Source of the DNA: Promethearchaeota archaeon
GTDB lineage: Archaea; Asgardarchaeota; Thorarchaeia; Thorarchaeales; Thorarchaeaceae
Reading direction: 5' to 3'
Assembly (NCBI GenBank): GCA_014728035.1
Contig: WJMJ01000123.1
Span: 1-64,000, forward strand
Length of the DNA stretch: 64,000 nucleotides
Positions 17,342 through 25,695 of the stretch are shown here, piece by piece. The first letter of the stretch is position 1; every line of letters begins with the position of its first letter. The translations under genes and the position numbers were made by a program. Below the pieces are notes generated by a model. The model had not been told where the DNA came from, did not search any database, and worked only from the letters and a program-made list of their open reading frames with translations.

Positions 17342-19003
17342 TCAATCATTTTCCGATTCTGCATCTTCTTCTATTACTTCTAATTTGGAATCGGGATTCA
17401 CTTCATCCGTAGAGCATTCATCTTCCTTATCCTCAGAAACATCTTCAGAATCTACTTCTTCTGGAGCATCTTTTTCTGCTTTCTCATCTACCTCTTCACA
17501 TTCTGGAACTATCTCTTGGTTTTCCTCTTTCTTTCTGACAGCTAACTCTTCACAGTCATCTTTTAGTGATAGTTCGAGTTCTTCTTCAAATGGCTCATTA
17601 ATGTCGAAATGTTCCTTCAAAATGCTCATTTCAAAGGGAGGATATTCTTGTCGTGCTTCATCAAGAGTCAAGACGCGAACTTTGTGAGTATGCTTCTTTC
17701 CTTTACTGTATCCGTAATAGACGATTACTCCAAAAATCGTACCTATAACACCCAAGATCAAGACTTCAATGTGAAGGAATGGAACAAGAATCAGATGTGA
17801 TACAATTGCTAGTATTGGAAAAGCTGGGAAAAATGGACTCTTGAAGACTCCTTGCACACTGAGATTCTTTCTCCTTAGTCCCATTACGGAAGCATTGACC
17901 AACGTTAGGCCTACAAGGTATCCAAAATCTGCTAGATATGCAGCAAACTCGGCACTACCAGTTAGGGCTACTGCTGAAGCAATTATCAATGAAAGCAGTA
18001 GTGCCTGCAAAGGTACTTTTCTGGTTGGATGGACTTTCTGCAATGCTTTGGGAAAGTAGTTGTCTCGTCCTAAAGAATATGCTACTCTGCTACTGGCAAG
18101 AAATGTGGCATTCAGTGCAGCATAATTAGAGGCTGCCATACCTGCTAAACCTAAGAAGTAACCAAATTTCCCACTGAATAGTATGAATACATCTGCAATG
18201 GGTCGTTCACTAGTAGCAACATTTTCATAACCTGCAATTCCTACGATGACAAAGGTTGCGAGCATGTAGACTATTGTTGCTATCAGTATAGTAAGCATAA
18301 TTGCTCTTGGTATGTTTTTATGGGGTTCTTTGATTTCCTCACTTGCGGTAGTGACCATCTCAAATCCTACAAAACTAATGAACACAAATGAAACTGTAGC
18401 TATGAATTCAAAGGTTCCCGCTCCTTCAGCAACAAGTGTTGTTAGATTGGCACTATCAATGAAGAATACACCGGCTCCAATGAATAATATCAACACACAT
18501 GTTTGTGCTATGTTCAAAATTCCAAGGACACTAGCTACGCCTTTAACACTGACTGCATTCGTTATGGCTGTGATTATGACTAGCACAAATGCTATGATTC
18601 CCACAGTTACAAGAGTTGAGCCTGGAATGAACACTGCTAATGTGTGAGCAACTGCGATAGAATAAAGTCCACAAGCTACGGTATTCCCGATGAAGAGAAA
18701 CCATCCTGTAGCAAATGCTGGAGACCCTCCATATACATCATGAACAAACGTATATCCTCCTCCCTGTTTTGGAATCGAACAAGCAAGTTCAGCATAATTT
18801 ACGGCTGTGAATACACTCAAGATTCCAGCTACAAGATACGCCAGTACGATTGCTGGCCCTATTCTCCCAGCTGCAATTCCTGATATGACATATATACCGC
18901 CGCCTAGCATGGCACCTAGACCAATATTCGTTGCACCTGCAAGCCCTAGTCGTCTTGCGAATTTTGTTTCAGAATCATCGTCACCGAAGGTTTCAACCAC
19001 CAA
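17342..19003 (-). CDS. APC-family amino acid permease with acidic tail
   Basis: 553 aa. The first 440 residues give about 12 transmembrane helices with the APC hallmark near the start (NIGLGAMLGGGIYVISGIAA) and EIKEPHKNIPRAI in the middle, typical of amino acid/polyamine permeases driven by ion gradients. The substrate is not determinable. An extra C-terminal tail of about 110 residues is strongly acidic (many Glu, Asp and Ser) and lies in the cytosol by prediction; it may bind a regulator. Start is TTG at 19003 with AGGTGAT about 7 nt upstream (GTG next codon is the alternative). It is monocistronic and convergent with uvrC. Confidence 0.88.
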   Translation of the reverse strand: MVVETFGDDDSETKFARRLGLAGATNIGLGAMLGGGIYVISGIAAGRIGPAIVLAYLVAGILSVFTAVNYAELACSIPKQGGGYTFVHDVYGGSPAFATGWFLFIGNTVACGLYSIAVAHTLAVFIPGSTLVTVGIIAFVLVIITAITNAVSVKGVASVLGILNIAQTCVLILFIGAGVFFIDSANLTTLVAEGAGTFEFIATVSFVFISFVGFEMVTTASEEIKEPHKNIPRAIMLTILIATIVYMLATFVIVGIAGYENVATSERPIADVFILFSGKFGYFLGLAGMAASNYAALNATFLASSRVAYSLGRDNYFPKALQKVHPTRKVPLQALLLSLIIASAVALTGSAEFAAYLADFGYLVGLTLVNASVMGLRRKNLSVQGVFKSPFFPAFPILAIVSHLILVPFLHIEVLILGVIGTIFGVIVYYGYSKGKKHTHKVRVLTLDEARQEYPPFEMSILKEHFDINEPFEEELELSLKDDCEELAVRKKEENQEIVPECEEVDEKAEKDAPEEVDSEDVSEDKEDECSTDEVNPDSKLEVIEEDAESEND

Positions 19004-19210
19004 CGGAAATCACCTTTGTGAGCTGTGTTCTAAGGGATATCGTTCAGATGAACACTAACTCTTTCAGCTCGGCTCTAGATTGTGCTTTTGAACATTTTGT
19101 ATTCGACAATTAGAAGCTAATCATCTAAATGACAATTTGCGCAAACATTGCCAGAGTTCTCTTATCGCGCCTCTATTCGGCGCCTCCGCTAAAAATTATC
19201 AAACCCTGAA

Positions 19211-19260
19211 ATTTAAATGCAATTCGTACAGCATGAGCTTACGGAACTCTTGAAGAGTTC
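19211..19260 (+). promoter_or_regulatory. TATA box and 17-bp operator-like dyad of the ferredoxin gene
   Basis: ATTTAAAT at 19211-19218 is a good archaeal TATA box. About 26 bp downstream, where transcription should start, lies the perfect dyad GAACTCTT-g-AAGAGTTC (19244-19260). A repressor bound there would block initiation. The arrangement also argues that the ferredoxin start is 19281, not an upstream ATG at 19217 that lies inside the TATA box. Confidence 0.55.
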
Positions 19261-19280
19261 AAAAAGAAGTGACTCAGCAA

Positions 19281-19465
19281 TGATCTGGATTGTAAACGAC
19301 AATTGTACCGCATGTGGTACTTGTGCTGATGTATGTCCTGTTGATCCCACTCTGTATAAGATTGAGGATGTGGCAGTATACATTAAAGAACGTGCTGACG
19401 AGTGTACAGAATGTTACGCTTGTGTAGATAGTTGTCCTGAAGGCGCTATCGAAGAAGGCGAATAA
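19281..19465 (+). CDS. 2[4Fe-4S] ferredoxin
   Basis: 61 aa from ATG 19281. Two cluster motifs are complete: CTACGTCADVCP and CTECYACVDSCP, the CxxCxxCxxxCP spacing of bacterial-type dicluster ferredoxins. These small cytosolic proteins carry low-potential electrons to and from oxidoreductases. A longer reading from 19217 would add 21 residues unlike the family and would overlap the promoter. A weak AGAAGTGA precedes the chosen start. The gene stands alone between a dyad operator and a strong terminator, so it is probably transcribed singly. Confidence 0.9.
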
Positions 19466-19496
19466 TTCACTAGTACTCGAAGACACAGGAGGACGG

Positions 19497-19549
19497 CAGG
19501 GATGGATGTCGAAATGAAATCGCATCCCTGTCTGTGATATCCTTTTTTT
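19497..19549 (+). terminator. Hairpin plus T7 terminator after ferredoxin
   Basis: CAGGGATG (19497-19504) pairs with CATCCCTG (19523-19530) around an 18-base loop, followed by seven T at 19543-19549. The T-run reaches the stop codon of the convergent gene. Confidence 0.6.
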
Positions 19550-19805
19550 ACCTTACTCTATACGGTTCGCCAAAAATTGAATCGAAATATTCTCTTAGCG
19601 ATTCGTCATGCAGCACCACTCGAACTTGAGCAATCTCGTCGCTTTTTGGATCATAACTTCCTCGAACAATCTCAATTCTAGAAGTATCATCAAGCATGAG
19701 GATGGTTCTGTCTTCATCTACCTCTTTGTTCATTCCGAACTTCTTTGCAACTTTGGTCATCTTATCCGAATATTCTGATGGTTTTACCTTGTAGAATAAT
19801 TTCAT
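19548..19805 (-). CDS. Small conserved-looking protein, unknown
   Basis: 85 aa, soluble, alternating strands and helices (MKLFYKVKPSEYSDKMTKVA at the start, IEIVRG and AQVRVVLHD strands later). The pattern suggests a small alpha/beta domain, but I recognise no family. It ends in the terminator T-run of the ferredoxin gene and is divergent from the PLD-like gene, with a 14-bp palindrome in between. Confidence 0.55.
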   Translation of the reverse strand: MKLFYKVKPSEYSDKMTKVAKKFGMNKEVDEDRTILMLDDTSRIEIVRGSYDPKSDEIAQVRVVLHDESLREYFDSIFGEPYRVR

Positions 19806-19848
19806 GATGGTTCCCTTTTCGTACTATTTGAATCAAGTTATAAGTATT

Positions 19849-19862
19849 ATAACTATAGTTAT
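19849..19862. promoter_or_regulatory. 14-bp palindrome in divergent promoter
   Basis: ATAACTATAGTTAT is a perfect palindrome between the divergent genes at 19805 (minus) and 19889 (plus). It is AT-rich and may double as a TATA-like element; operator role is possible. Confidence 0.3.
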
Positions 19863-19888
19863 TCTAAAAATATTTTGAGGATGTTATC

Positions 19889-21532
19889 TTGAAAAAAGCG
19901 CCGAAGATACTAGCTCTCTCACTTGTTGTTCTCATGATTTCAGGAGTTATTCCAATGATTACAACATCAACACATGACGATACAAGTGGGATCTATGAGT
20001 TTACCCCGTCACAATTCACCCTGAATACCATTTCGACAAATATGAATGTAACTACATTTGTATCACCTGATGGTAGCAAAGATGCATTGTGGACCTTTCT
20101 GAATAGTGCACAAGAGAGTATCTATGTTGAGATTTATGGGATAAATAATCCATACATTTTGGAGCTAATCCATGATCTCCATGATACAAAACCATCTCTG
20201 GACATGAAATTTCTTCTAGGTTGGAATAGTCTCGGATATACTTCTGAAAATGATTATGTTGCCAACAATCTTACTGAATTAGGGTATGAAGTCAAATGGA
20301 CCAGCGATTCTGAGTTTACGTATGCCCATCAGAAATTTGTAATTATTGACAATGAAACCACTATAGTACATTCAGGTAACTGGGCAAAGACATCTTTCCC
20401 AGAGTCAGGTAACAAAGCAAATAGAGAATGGTCTATAGCAATGACAGATACACAGGTCACTAATTTCTACAGGTCTGTATTTGACTACGATTGGGCCAAT
20501 GGGATAGACTATGATGCTGGAACGCATGGAACTGGTTCGGCTTTGACCTATACTGGAACTAGCAGTACTTACACTAATCCTTTTGCTACTGCTGGAACAT
20601 TCAGTGGATCCATGAATGTGACACCCATTGTTAGTCCAGATACAAGCTTACAAGGTATTTTGTATTGTATAAACGCAGCTCAGGCTACTTTGGATATTCA
20701 AATTCCATACTTTACTAGTATTGGAGATGAAGGAGCTGTTGACCAAATTGTAGATGCAATAATCGAAGCGAAAGAGCGTGGTGTTACAGTACGTGTGATT
20801 TCAGAAGAAGAGAAAGACTGGATTGAAATCGAGGAGATATTTCTGGAACATGATATTCCAATAGTATGGCAAGATACTCGATGGTTTACTGCTAATCACA
20901 ATAAGGGTATCATCGTCGACGGAAGAATGGTCCTTGTTAGTAGTATCAATTATAGTGATGGTAGTGTCAGTGCAAACCGAGAGGCTGGTGTCATCATAGA
21001 GAATGAAGACGTCGCCCAATGGTACTCTGAAGTATTTGATTATGACTGGGCAATAGCAGGAGCAGAATCTCTTGATGATGTCAATGTGTATTGGACTCCA
21101 AATATCCCCCAAAGTGAAACAGAAATCAATGTAACAGTATACGGCCATGAACTGTTTGGTGATATTGATGAAGTGGAGCTGGCTATCAAGATAAACTCTG
21201 GGGCTTGGAATAATGTAACCATAACTGGAAATGTATATGAGAGTGCCGAAGAAGATCTTGAGAATTACTACTATATCATATCCGGGCAAGCTGATATGAC
21301 CAATATCACTGTTGTTGGGAAGATACGAGAAGGAACTACTTGGCACGAAGGGGTTCCCATGGTTATCAGAATACGTGATACTCTCGGATCAATCGCACCA
21401 ACTACACCGCCAGAACCTACTCTTCTAGAATTGATTATTCAAAATCTTGGTCTAATTCTTCTTGGTTCTATTGCTGTGGTGTGTGGAGGAGCTTCTTACA
21501 AGTATCGAAAACAAATACGAAAGCGACTATAA
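19889..21532 (+). CDS. Exported, membrane-anchored PLD-like phosphodiesterase
   Basis: 547 aa with a TTG start and GAGGA 8-9 nt upstream. An N-terminal hydrophobic signal segment (KILALSLVVLMISGVIPMI) is followed by two phospholipase D repeats, each with an HxKxxxxD motif: HQKFVIIDN with a downstream SGNWA, and HNKGIIVDG with SSINYSD. A beta-rich domain follows and a C-terminal helix (LGLILLGSIAVVCGGASYKY) with a basic end anchors it, so the catalytic part faces outside. PLD-family enzymes cleave phosphodiesters of lipids or nucleic acids; which one is not determinable. Both catalytic motifs look intact. Confidence 0.85.
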   Translation: MKKAPKILALSLVVLMISGVIPMITTSTHDDTSGIYEFTPSQFTLNTISTNMNVTTFVSPDGSKDALWTFLNSAQESIYVEIYGINNPYILELIHDLHDTKPSLDMKFLLGWNSLGYTSENDYVANNLTELGYEVKWTSDSEFTYAHQKFVIIDNETTIVHSGNWAKTSFPESGNKANREWSIAMTDTQVTNFYRSVFDYDWANGIDYDAGTHGTGSALTYTGTSSTYTNPFATAGTFSGSMNVTPIVSPDTSLQGILYCINAAQATLDIQIPYFTSIGDEGAVDQIVDAIIEAKERGVTVRVISEEEKDWIEIEEIFLEHDIPIVWQDTRWFTANHNKGIIVDGRMVLVSSINYSDGSVSANREAGVIIENEDVAQWYSEVFDYDWAIAGAESLDDVNVYWTPNIPQSETEINVTVYGHELFGDIDEVELAIKINSGAWNNVTITGNVYESAEEDLENYYYIISGQADMTNITVVGKIREGTTWHEGVPMVIRIRDTLGSIAPTTPPEPTLLELIIQNLGLILLGSIAVVCGGASYKYRKQIRKRL

Positions 21533-21544
21533 CTTGTACAAATC

Positions 21545-21574
21545 AGTGGTGAGATATTTTGATATCTCACTACT
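21545..21574. terminator. Bidirectional hairpin terminator
   Basis: A 13-bp stem (GTGAGATAT and ATATCTCAC plus flanking pairs) closes over a 4-base loop between the convergent PLD-like and TPR genes. Its right arm touches the TPR stop codon. Confidence 0.55.
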
Positions 21575-22205
21575 ATGCCATTTTTTCATCAGAAGCGGAA
21601 TCTTCAGCATCTACTGCAAAACGTTCGCAATAATCTGCATCTCTTCTTTCTCCACGTTTTAGATGAAGACTTGCAGCGATTCGATACGCTCTTGCTACTG
21701 ATCCCCATTCCATTTTGGCATCATAACAAAGAGCAAGTGCTTTCCATGTTTCAGGTTCTTCTGAATCATATTTCAGTGCTTCATTATAAGCTTCTATCGC
21801 ATCATCGATACGTAACAAGCTCTCAAGCGATCTAGCTTTTTTAACCCAGAGGTCTGCAGATTCTGGTGCTTTTTCCAGACCACTTTCTGCAGCTGCCAGT
21901 GCATTATCGAAATCACCAACAGTAAGAAATGCCTCCGCCTTGTTTGCATAAGCTCTAGGATCATCTGGATTTGCAATGATAGCTTTGTCAAATGCTTCTA
22001 TAGCCAACATCTGATCGCCTACATGAATTTGGGTCAAACCAAGTTCGTTGAGTGCGTCAATATTGCCCGGGTCGCCTTTGAGAGCTTTCTCATAAGCTTC
22101 GATAGCTTTTTTATTTTGACCCCTCTGACGAAGAAATCTACCTTTTGATATCCATTGCTCTACAGTTTGACCATCTACTGACATACTGAAATATTCCAGT
22201 TTCAT
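21573..22205 (-). CDS. TPR-repeat protein
   Basis: 210 aa. Residues about 12-190 hold five tetratricopeptide repeats of the 34-residue type (GQNKKAIEAYEKALKGDPGN, MLAIEAFDKAIIANPDD, FDNALAAAESGLEKAPES and so on), ending in a short acidic tail. TPR arrays are protein-interaction scaffolds; the partner is unknown. There is no signal peptide, so it is cytosolic. It lies divergent from the membrane protein at 22310, with a weak dyad ATGTTA...TAACAT in the spacer. Confidence 0.88.
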   Translation of the reverse strand: MKLEYFSMSVDGQTVEQWISKGRFLRQRGQNKKAIEAYEKALKGDPGNIDALNELGLTQIHVGDQMLAIEAFDKAIIANPDDPRAYANKAEAFLTVGDFDNALAAAESGLEKAPESADLWVKKARSLESLLRIDDAIEAYNEALKYDSEEPETWKALALCYDAKMEWGSVARAYRIAASLHLKRGERRDADYCERFAVDAEDSASDEKMA

Positions 22206-22309
22206 TGATTTAATGCTTATCCTGTTGAACTCCTCAGATTGACATGTTACACAAGTGTTTTAACATACTTCTGTTTCTTCGACATTAGCAAAGGCTGAGG
22301 AGAAATCCA

Positions 22310-22831
22310 ATGGTTTCAGAGGAATACGATGACGAAGAGTTTGAAGAAGATGATACTTTTCCAGATGCTGAGGAAGATGAATTCGAAGAAATTCGAACAT
22401 ATCATCAACCGCAGGTAGATCGGTGGAAAGTATTTTTGGCGGATCCTTATCCGATAGTGACTTTCATCTTGACTATCATTGGCATTGCATTAGTTGTTCT
22501 TATGCCACCTAACATAGATTACTTCTGGAAATGGAATCTGGTAGGTTTCTATTTTCTCATTGTAATAGTAGGTGCTGGTTCAGTCATGGCTATCAAAGCA
22601 TGGAAGATGGCAGATGGCAAAATAATCCGTTACGGTGGACTGACTAATCTATTTGTTATGATTGCATCGGCTATTATTGCACTAGCTGACATCATCGTAC
22701 AGATATCTACAGGCAATTCCATTGTTCCTGGCTTTTCAGGATCTCTTATTGGCATTGCAGGAATTATTATTCTCTTTTCAGTGTACAGTCTCTGGTTGAT
22801 TCAACGAGTAGTTACATCTGAAGGCAGGTAA
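22310..22831 (+). CDS. Four-helix membrane protein with acidic N-terminus
   Basis: 173 aa. The first 35 residues are almost all Asp/Glu, then four transmembrane helices follow (VTFILTIIGIALVVLMP, FYFLIVIVGAGSVMAI, LFVMIASAIIALADIIV, LIGIAGIIILFSVYSLWLI). No family is recognised. It is only 6 bp upstream of mazG and is probably co-transcribed with it. Confidence 0.65.
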   Translation: MVSEEYDDEEFEEDDTFPDAEEDEFEEIRTYHQPQVDRWKVFLADPYPIVTFILTIIGIALVVLMPPNIDYFWKWNLVGFYFLIVIVGAGSVMAIKAWKMADGKIIRYGGLTNLFVMIASAIIALADIIVQISTGNSIVPGFSGSLIGIAGIIILFSVYSLWLIQRVVTSEGR

Positions 22832-22837
22832 TTTCCT

Positions 22838-23209
22838 TTGTCGGATGAAGGTACCAGTCTTGAAGACCTACAAAGAATAATCCGAAATTTTGTTCAGGAA
22901 CGAGGCTGGGAATCTTTTCATCGTCCTACCGCTTTAGCGATTTCTGCAGCTATTGAAATTGGAGAATTGCTTGAAATTTTTCAATGGCGTACAGATAAAG
23001 AAGTAGCTGAAATTATGCGGAATCCATCTTTTCAGGAATCTGTTTCTGATGAGATTGCTGACATTATCATTTACCTGTTGCGACTAGCAGATACATTAGA
23101 AATATCACTTTCTCAAGCGATTCAGCAAAAAATGAAGAAAAACGAAACAAAATATCCTGCAAAGAAATGGGCTGGTAGAACGCCGCATCATTCACCTCCT
23201 TTTGACTAA
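22838..23209 (+). CDS. MazG-type nucleotide pyrophosphohydrolase
   Basis: 123 aa with a TTG start. It has the single-domain MazG architecture: EIGELLEIFQW supplies the first ExxE pair and DEIADIIIYLLRLAD the second ExxD-type metal site, after a helix with ERGWESFHRPTALAIS. MazG enzymes hydrolyse (d)NTPs to monophosphates and clean the nucleotide pool. The helix ending KYPAKKWAGR is typical of the RS21-C6/iMazG group. The gene follows the membrane protein closely and overlaps the convergent nitrilase gene by 18 bp at its 3' end. Confidence 0.85.
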   Translation: MSDEGTSLEDLQRIIRNFVQERGWESFHRPTALAISAAIEIGELLEIFQWRTDKEVAEIMRNPSFQESVSDEIADIIIYLLRLADTLEISLSQAIQQKMKKNETKYPAKKWAGRTPHHSPPFD

Positions 23210-24004
23210 CCTTTCATAGAGTTCAGGTGTTCTATCACGTAACACATGATTTCGCTTAGTTATCATCTTATTATCCGCTTCTTCTAGATCAATGTCATGA
23301 TAAACAATAGAAACCTCGTTTTCTCCTAATCTACAGAGAATTTCTCCTTTGGGACTGACGATTTGTGAATTTCCTGAAAAATGGAGACCACGTTCCTTAC
23401 CTATTCTATTTGCAGTTACTGCGAAAATATGATTTTCAATGCATCTTGTAATCATTGCATTTTGACAATAAGGCAATACAAGGTTGGCTGGGTGCAATAT
23501 GACTTGTGCATCCTTCAGAGCTAGAATTCTGGCAATCTCTGGAAATGCCCAATCAAAACATATCATAATTCCATAATGGTGATTGTTAAATTCCACTACC
23601 GGCGGTTCTTTACGACCCGGCTCAAACCACTCTACCTCTTGATTAAAGAGATTGACTTTTCGATATATTGTTCTAAGTTCACCATTTGCGAAAACTACTG
23701 CTGAATTATAGATAGAGGTTTCATATGCTTCACAGATTCCAGCTATTACCATTCTGTCATTTAGTGACCATTTCTTTAGAATTTGACAAAATTCGCTATT
23801 TGGCACTTCTTCTGCTACCAGTCGAACTTCTAGTCCACTTTGAAATGCATAGCCAGAATTTGCTAACTCTGGTAAAACTAGGACATCAACCTCACTTTTT
23901 GCAGCACGCTCTAACATCTCATTTGTTCGAGCAATGTTTTCCGCCTTATCTAGTAGTACTGGTTGCATCTGACCGATTCCAATTCTCACCATATTATTAC
24001 ACAT
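23192..24004 (-). CDS. Carbon-nitrogen hydrolase (nitrilase superfamily)
   Basis: 270 aa, the usual length. The Glu-Lys-Cys triad is visible: E in LVLPELANSGYAF, K in IYRKVNLFN and C in GIMICFDWAFPE. The family hydrolyses amides or nitriles, often as omega-amidase or N-carbamoyl/agmatine-type hydrolases; the exact substrate cannot be assigned. The enzyme is cytosolic. It starts 92 bp from the oppositely oriented acidic miniprotein. Confidence 0.88.
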   Translation of the reverse strand: MCNNMVRIGIGQMQPVLLDKAENIARTNEMLERAAKSEVDVLVLPELANSGYAFQSGLEVRLVAEEVPNSEFCQILKKWSLNDRMVIAGICEAYETSIYNSAVVFANGELRTIYRKVNLFNQEVEWFEPGRKEPPVVEFNNHHYGIMICFDWAFPEIARILALKDAQVILHPANLVLPYCQNAMITRCIENHIFAVTANRIGKERGLHFSGNSQIVSPKGEILCRLGENEVSIVYHDIDLEEADNKMITKRNHVLRDRTPELYERLVKRR

Positions 24005-24096
24005 CTTTCAGATTCTTTGTGTTTCTACTACCTCTTTGCTTCTTATCCGAAAGAAAAATAACGTTTTCCTCGATACTTTTTTTGAGGTTGAAGGTC

Positions 24097-24186
24097 TTGT
24101 CGTCAGAAGAGGAATTCGATGATTATGATGATTGGCCAGAGGAATTCTGGGACGATGATGTAGAGGACGATTATGATGATTGGTGA
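24097..24186 (+). CDS. Acidic miniprotein ending in DDW (first)
   Basis: 29 aa, of which 17 are Asp or Glu; tryptophans fall at 13, 18 and the very last residue. Start TTG 24097 is chosen because GAGG (24084-24087) lies 9 nt upstream, the pattern seen at several other TTG starts here; an upstream TTG at 24088 abuts that site. Its last 16 bp overlap the 3' end of the basic protein gene on the other strand. A sister gene at 25320 has the same composition and the same DDW end, which supports it as real. No function is known. Confidence 0.5.
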   Translation: MSSEEEFDDYDDWPEEFWDDDVEDDYDDW

Positions 24187-25025
24187 TCAGCTGTAGTAGA
24201 TTCATCTATTTCTCTAATTTCTACCATCTCTCTCATACCTTGACGGTGCTCAGAGATTGCCCGCCTGGTTAGCAACATAATATTGTACACTTTTCGCAAT
24301 TGTTTTTCACAACTATATTTCCATACCGCTCTAATAATTTCACAAGTTGCTTTACGTTGATTATATCGTGTTGATAGACTTTGGTATCTTGCTTTCAATC
24401 TCTTAGGTGTGATTAATGGATTATCGATATCTTTCTTTAGCTTCTTGAATTTATCAATGAGCATATCTGTTTCAGTTTTTATCATGTCTTCCAATATTCT
24501 CTCAACTAGACTCTGACTCCGTGGTCCTGAAAGTTTAAGTTTCCCCCATCGTGCTACATTAGCTCCAAACTCTACCATCTTTGAAGCAAACTCCTGAGCG
24601 GTATATAATTGAGCTTTGTTTTTTGATTTGTAAATTCTTATCATTTCTTTAGATTTGAGATGTGGAAATAGTAATACTCCTGGACGAATCCGAATGCAAG
24701 GTGATCGGCGAATTAACCTTTGAGTTCTTTTTTTCTGCTGGGCTGTGGGATTTCTAAAATTGTATACTACAAGAGTATAGGTTCGTTTCAGAAGATCTTC
24801 GGTTTTTGTTATTTTAATGCTGGGAATTTCTTTTGTTCGTTTCAATGCAATGTGCGGAATGTCTTGAAAATACGGTCTATATTTTTGTGGGCTTCCAAAT
24901 ATTCTGTATACCCCTTGCACTTTTCTTTCAATTTTGTCTGTCTGAGGTATATTTAGACGCTGTTCCAATTTTCCAGCTATGACAATAACATGTACAGAAG
25001 TAGGTGCCATTTTACTCCCTGTCAT
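24171..25025 (-). CDS. Basic protein with Cas2/PaaX-like ferredoxin-fold segment (tentative)
   Basis: 284 aa, strongly basic, no membrane segment. Residues about 85-125 (TYTLVVYNFRNPTAQQKKRT then IRRSPCIRIRPGVLLFPHL) have the strand-helix-strand pattern of the small ferredoxin-like domain found in Cas2, PaaX-C and ChrB-N; the rest is long Lys/Arg-rich helices. This suggests RNA or DNA binding. A start at 25010 with GGGAG 5 nt upstream is as good as 25025. The gene is flanked by two acidic DDW miniproteins in the opposite orientation, one overlapping its 3' end. It is not part of a CRISPR locus. Fold assignment is a guess from pattern only. Confidence 0.5.
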   Translation of the reverse strand: MTGSKMAPTSVHVIVIAGKLEQRLNIPQTDKIERKVQGVYRIFGSPQKYRPYFQDIPHIALKRTKEIPSIKITKTEDLLKRTYTLVVYNFRNPTAQQKKRTQRLIRRSPCIRIRPGVLLFPHLKSKEMIRIYKSKNKAQLYTAQEFASKMVEFGANVARWGKLKLSGPRSQSLVERILEDMIKTETDMLIDKFKKLKKDIDNPLITPKRLKARYQSLSTRYNQRKATCEIIRAVWKYSCEKQLRKVYNIMLLTRRAISEHRQGMREMVEIREIDESTTADHQSS

Positions 25026-25319
25026 CTACACATCTTTCTCCTATTTTATTCCTGTATTTAGTATTAATCTCGTATTATTACTTTGACTGTAAACAAAATG
25101 AAAGTGACACGGTCGAATTCTGTTATTCCGTCTATTTATTATCTTTTTGCTAATCTATTCTCATCAACTCATTGACAGGATTATGATATTGCTTTTTTAC
25201 AGATATAAAGACCCCATAATCCCTTATTACTCATTTACTGTCTATATTTGATTTATAATTCTCTAGCGTAAATTTAACTCTTATTTTACTTCTTGAATTT
25301 TTGAGGTGAAAAATCCAAA
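25026..25319. other. AT-rich divergent promoter region
   Basis: 294 bp between the basic protein gene and the second acidic miniprotein. It is very AT-rich with several TATA-like stretches on both strands (for example TAAATTTAA near 25269). No ORF, repeat or RNA structure stands out. Confidence 0.4.
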
Positions 25320-25415
25320 ATGAAACCATATCGCGACGAAGATGATTGGGAAGAAGATGACGAAGAAGATTGGGAAGATGATGATTGGGAAGATGATGAT
25401 GACGACGATTGGTAA
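25320..25415 (+). CDS. Acidic miniprotein ending in DDW (second)
   Basis: 31 aa, 22 of them Asp or Glu, with Trp at 10, 18, 23 and the last position; the acidic runs between tryptophans are repeat-like (EEDW, DDDW, DDDW). It has an ATG, GAGGTGA 11 nt upstream and its own hairpin terminator 30 bp downstream, so it looks like a complete expressed unit despite its size. It is a paralogue of the 29-aa product at 24097 by composition and ending. Such a peptide must be largely unstructured and could mimic nucleic acid or carry short Trp-acidic binding motifs (inference). Confidence 0.6.
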   Translation: MKPYRDEDDWEEDDEEDWEDDDWEDDDDDDW

Positions 25416-25444
25416 CCATTCCTAATCTCTGACCCACAATCAGA

Positions 25445-25470
25445 AACGGGTCATCTGTGAAAGACCCGTT
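25445..25470 (+). terminator. Hairpin terminator after acidic miniprotein
   Basis: AACGGGTC (25445-25452) pairs with GACCCGTT (25463-25470) over a 10-base loop; a T-rich stretch follows at 25475-25486. The next 200 bp to 25695 hold only the AT-rich promoter of the reductase gene. Confidence 0.55.
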
Positions 25471-25695
25471 CAACTTTATTGTTTTTCTAGAATCCAAAAT
25501 CTTTGAACTTCTTTATTTACTCAGATTATCCAGAAAAATGGTAGATTCCTTTAGTATCGAATACCTGCTATGTTATGATGGTTTCACGAACTTCAGACCT
25601 AAGATCTTTGTTTTTTATCGAATTATCCTATTCCGTAACAGGTAAATAATATCTTAATCATTGTTAACTATTGAAATAAGAAGAAGAGGAACAGA

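Noticed and set aside
20801..21346. 181-codon minus-strand ORF
   Set aside because: It overlaps the PLD-like gene fully and has no family resemblance.
24171..25025. Cas2-like pattern as a CRISPR component
   Set aside because: No repeats or other cas genes are present; the protein is too long and basic for Cas2.
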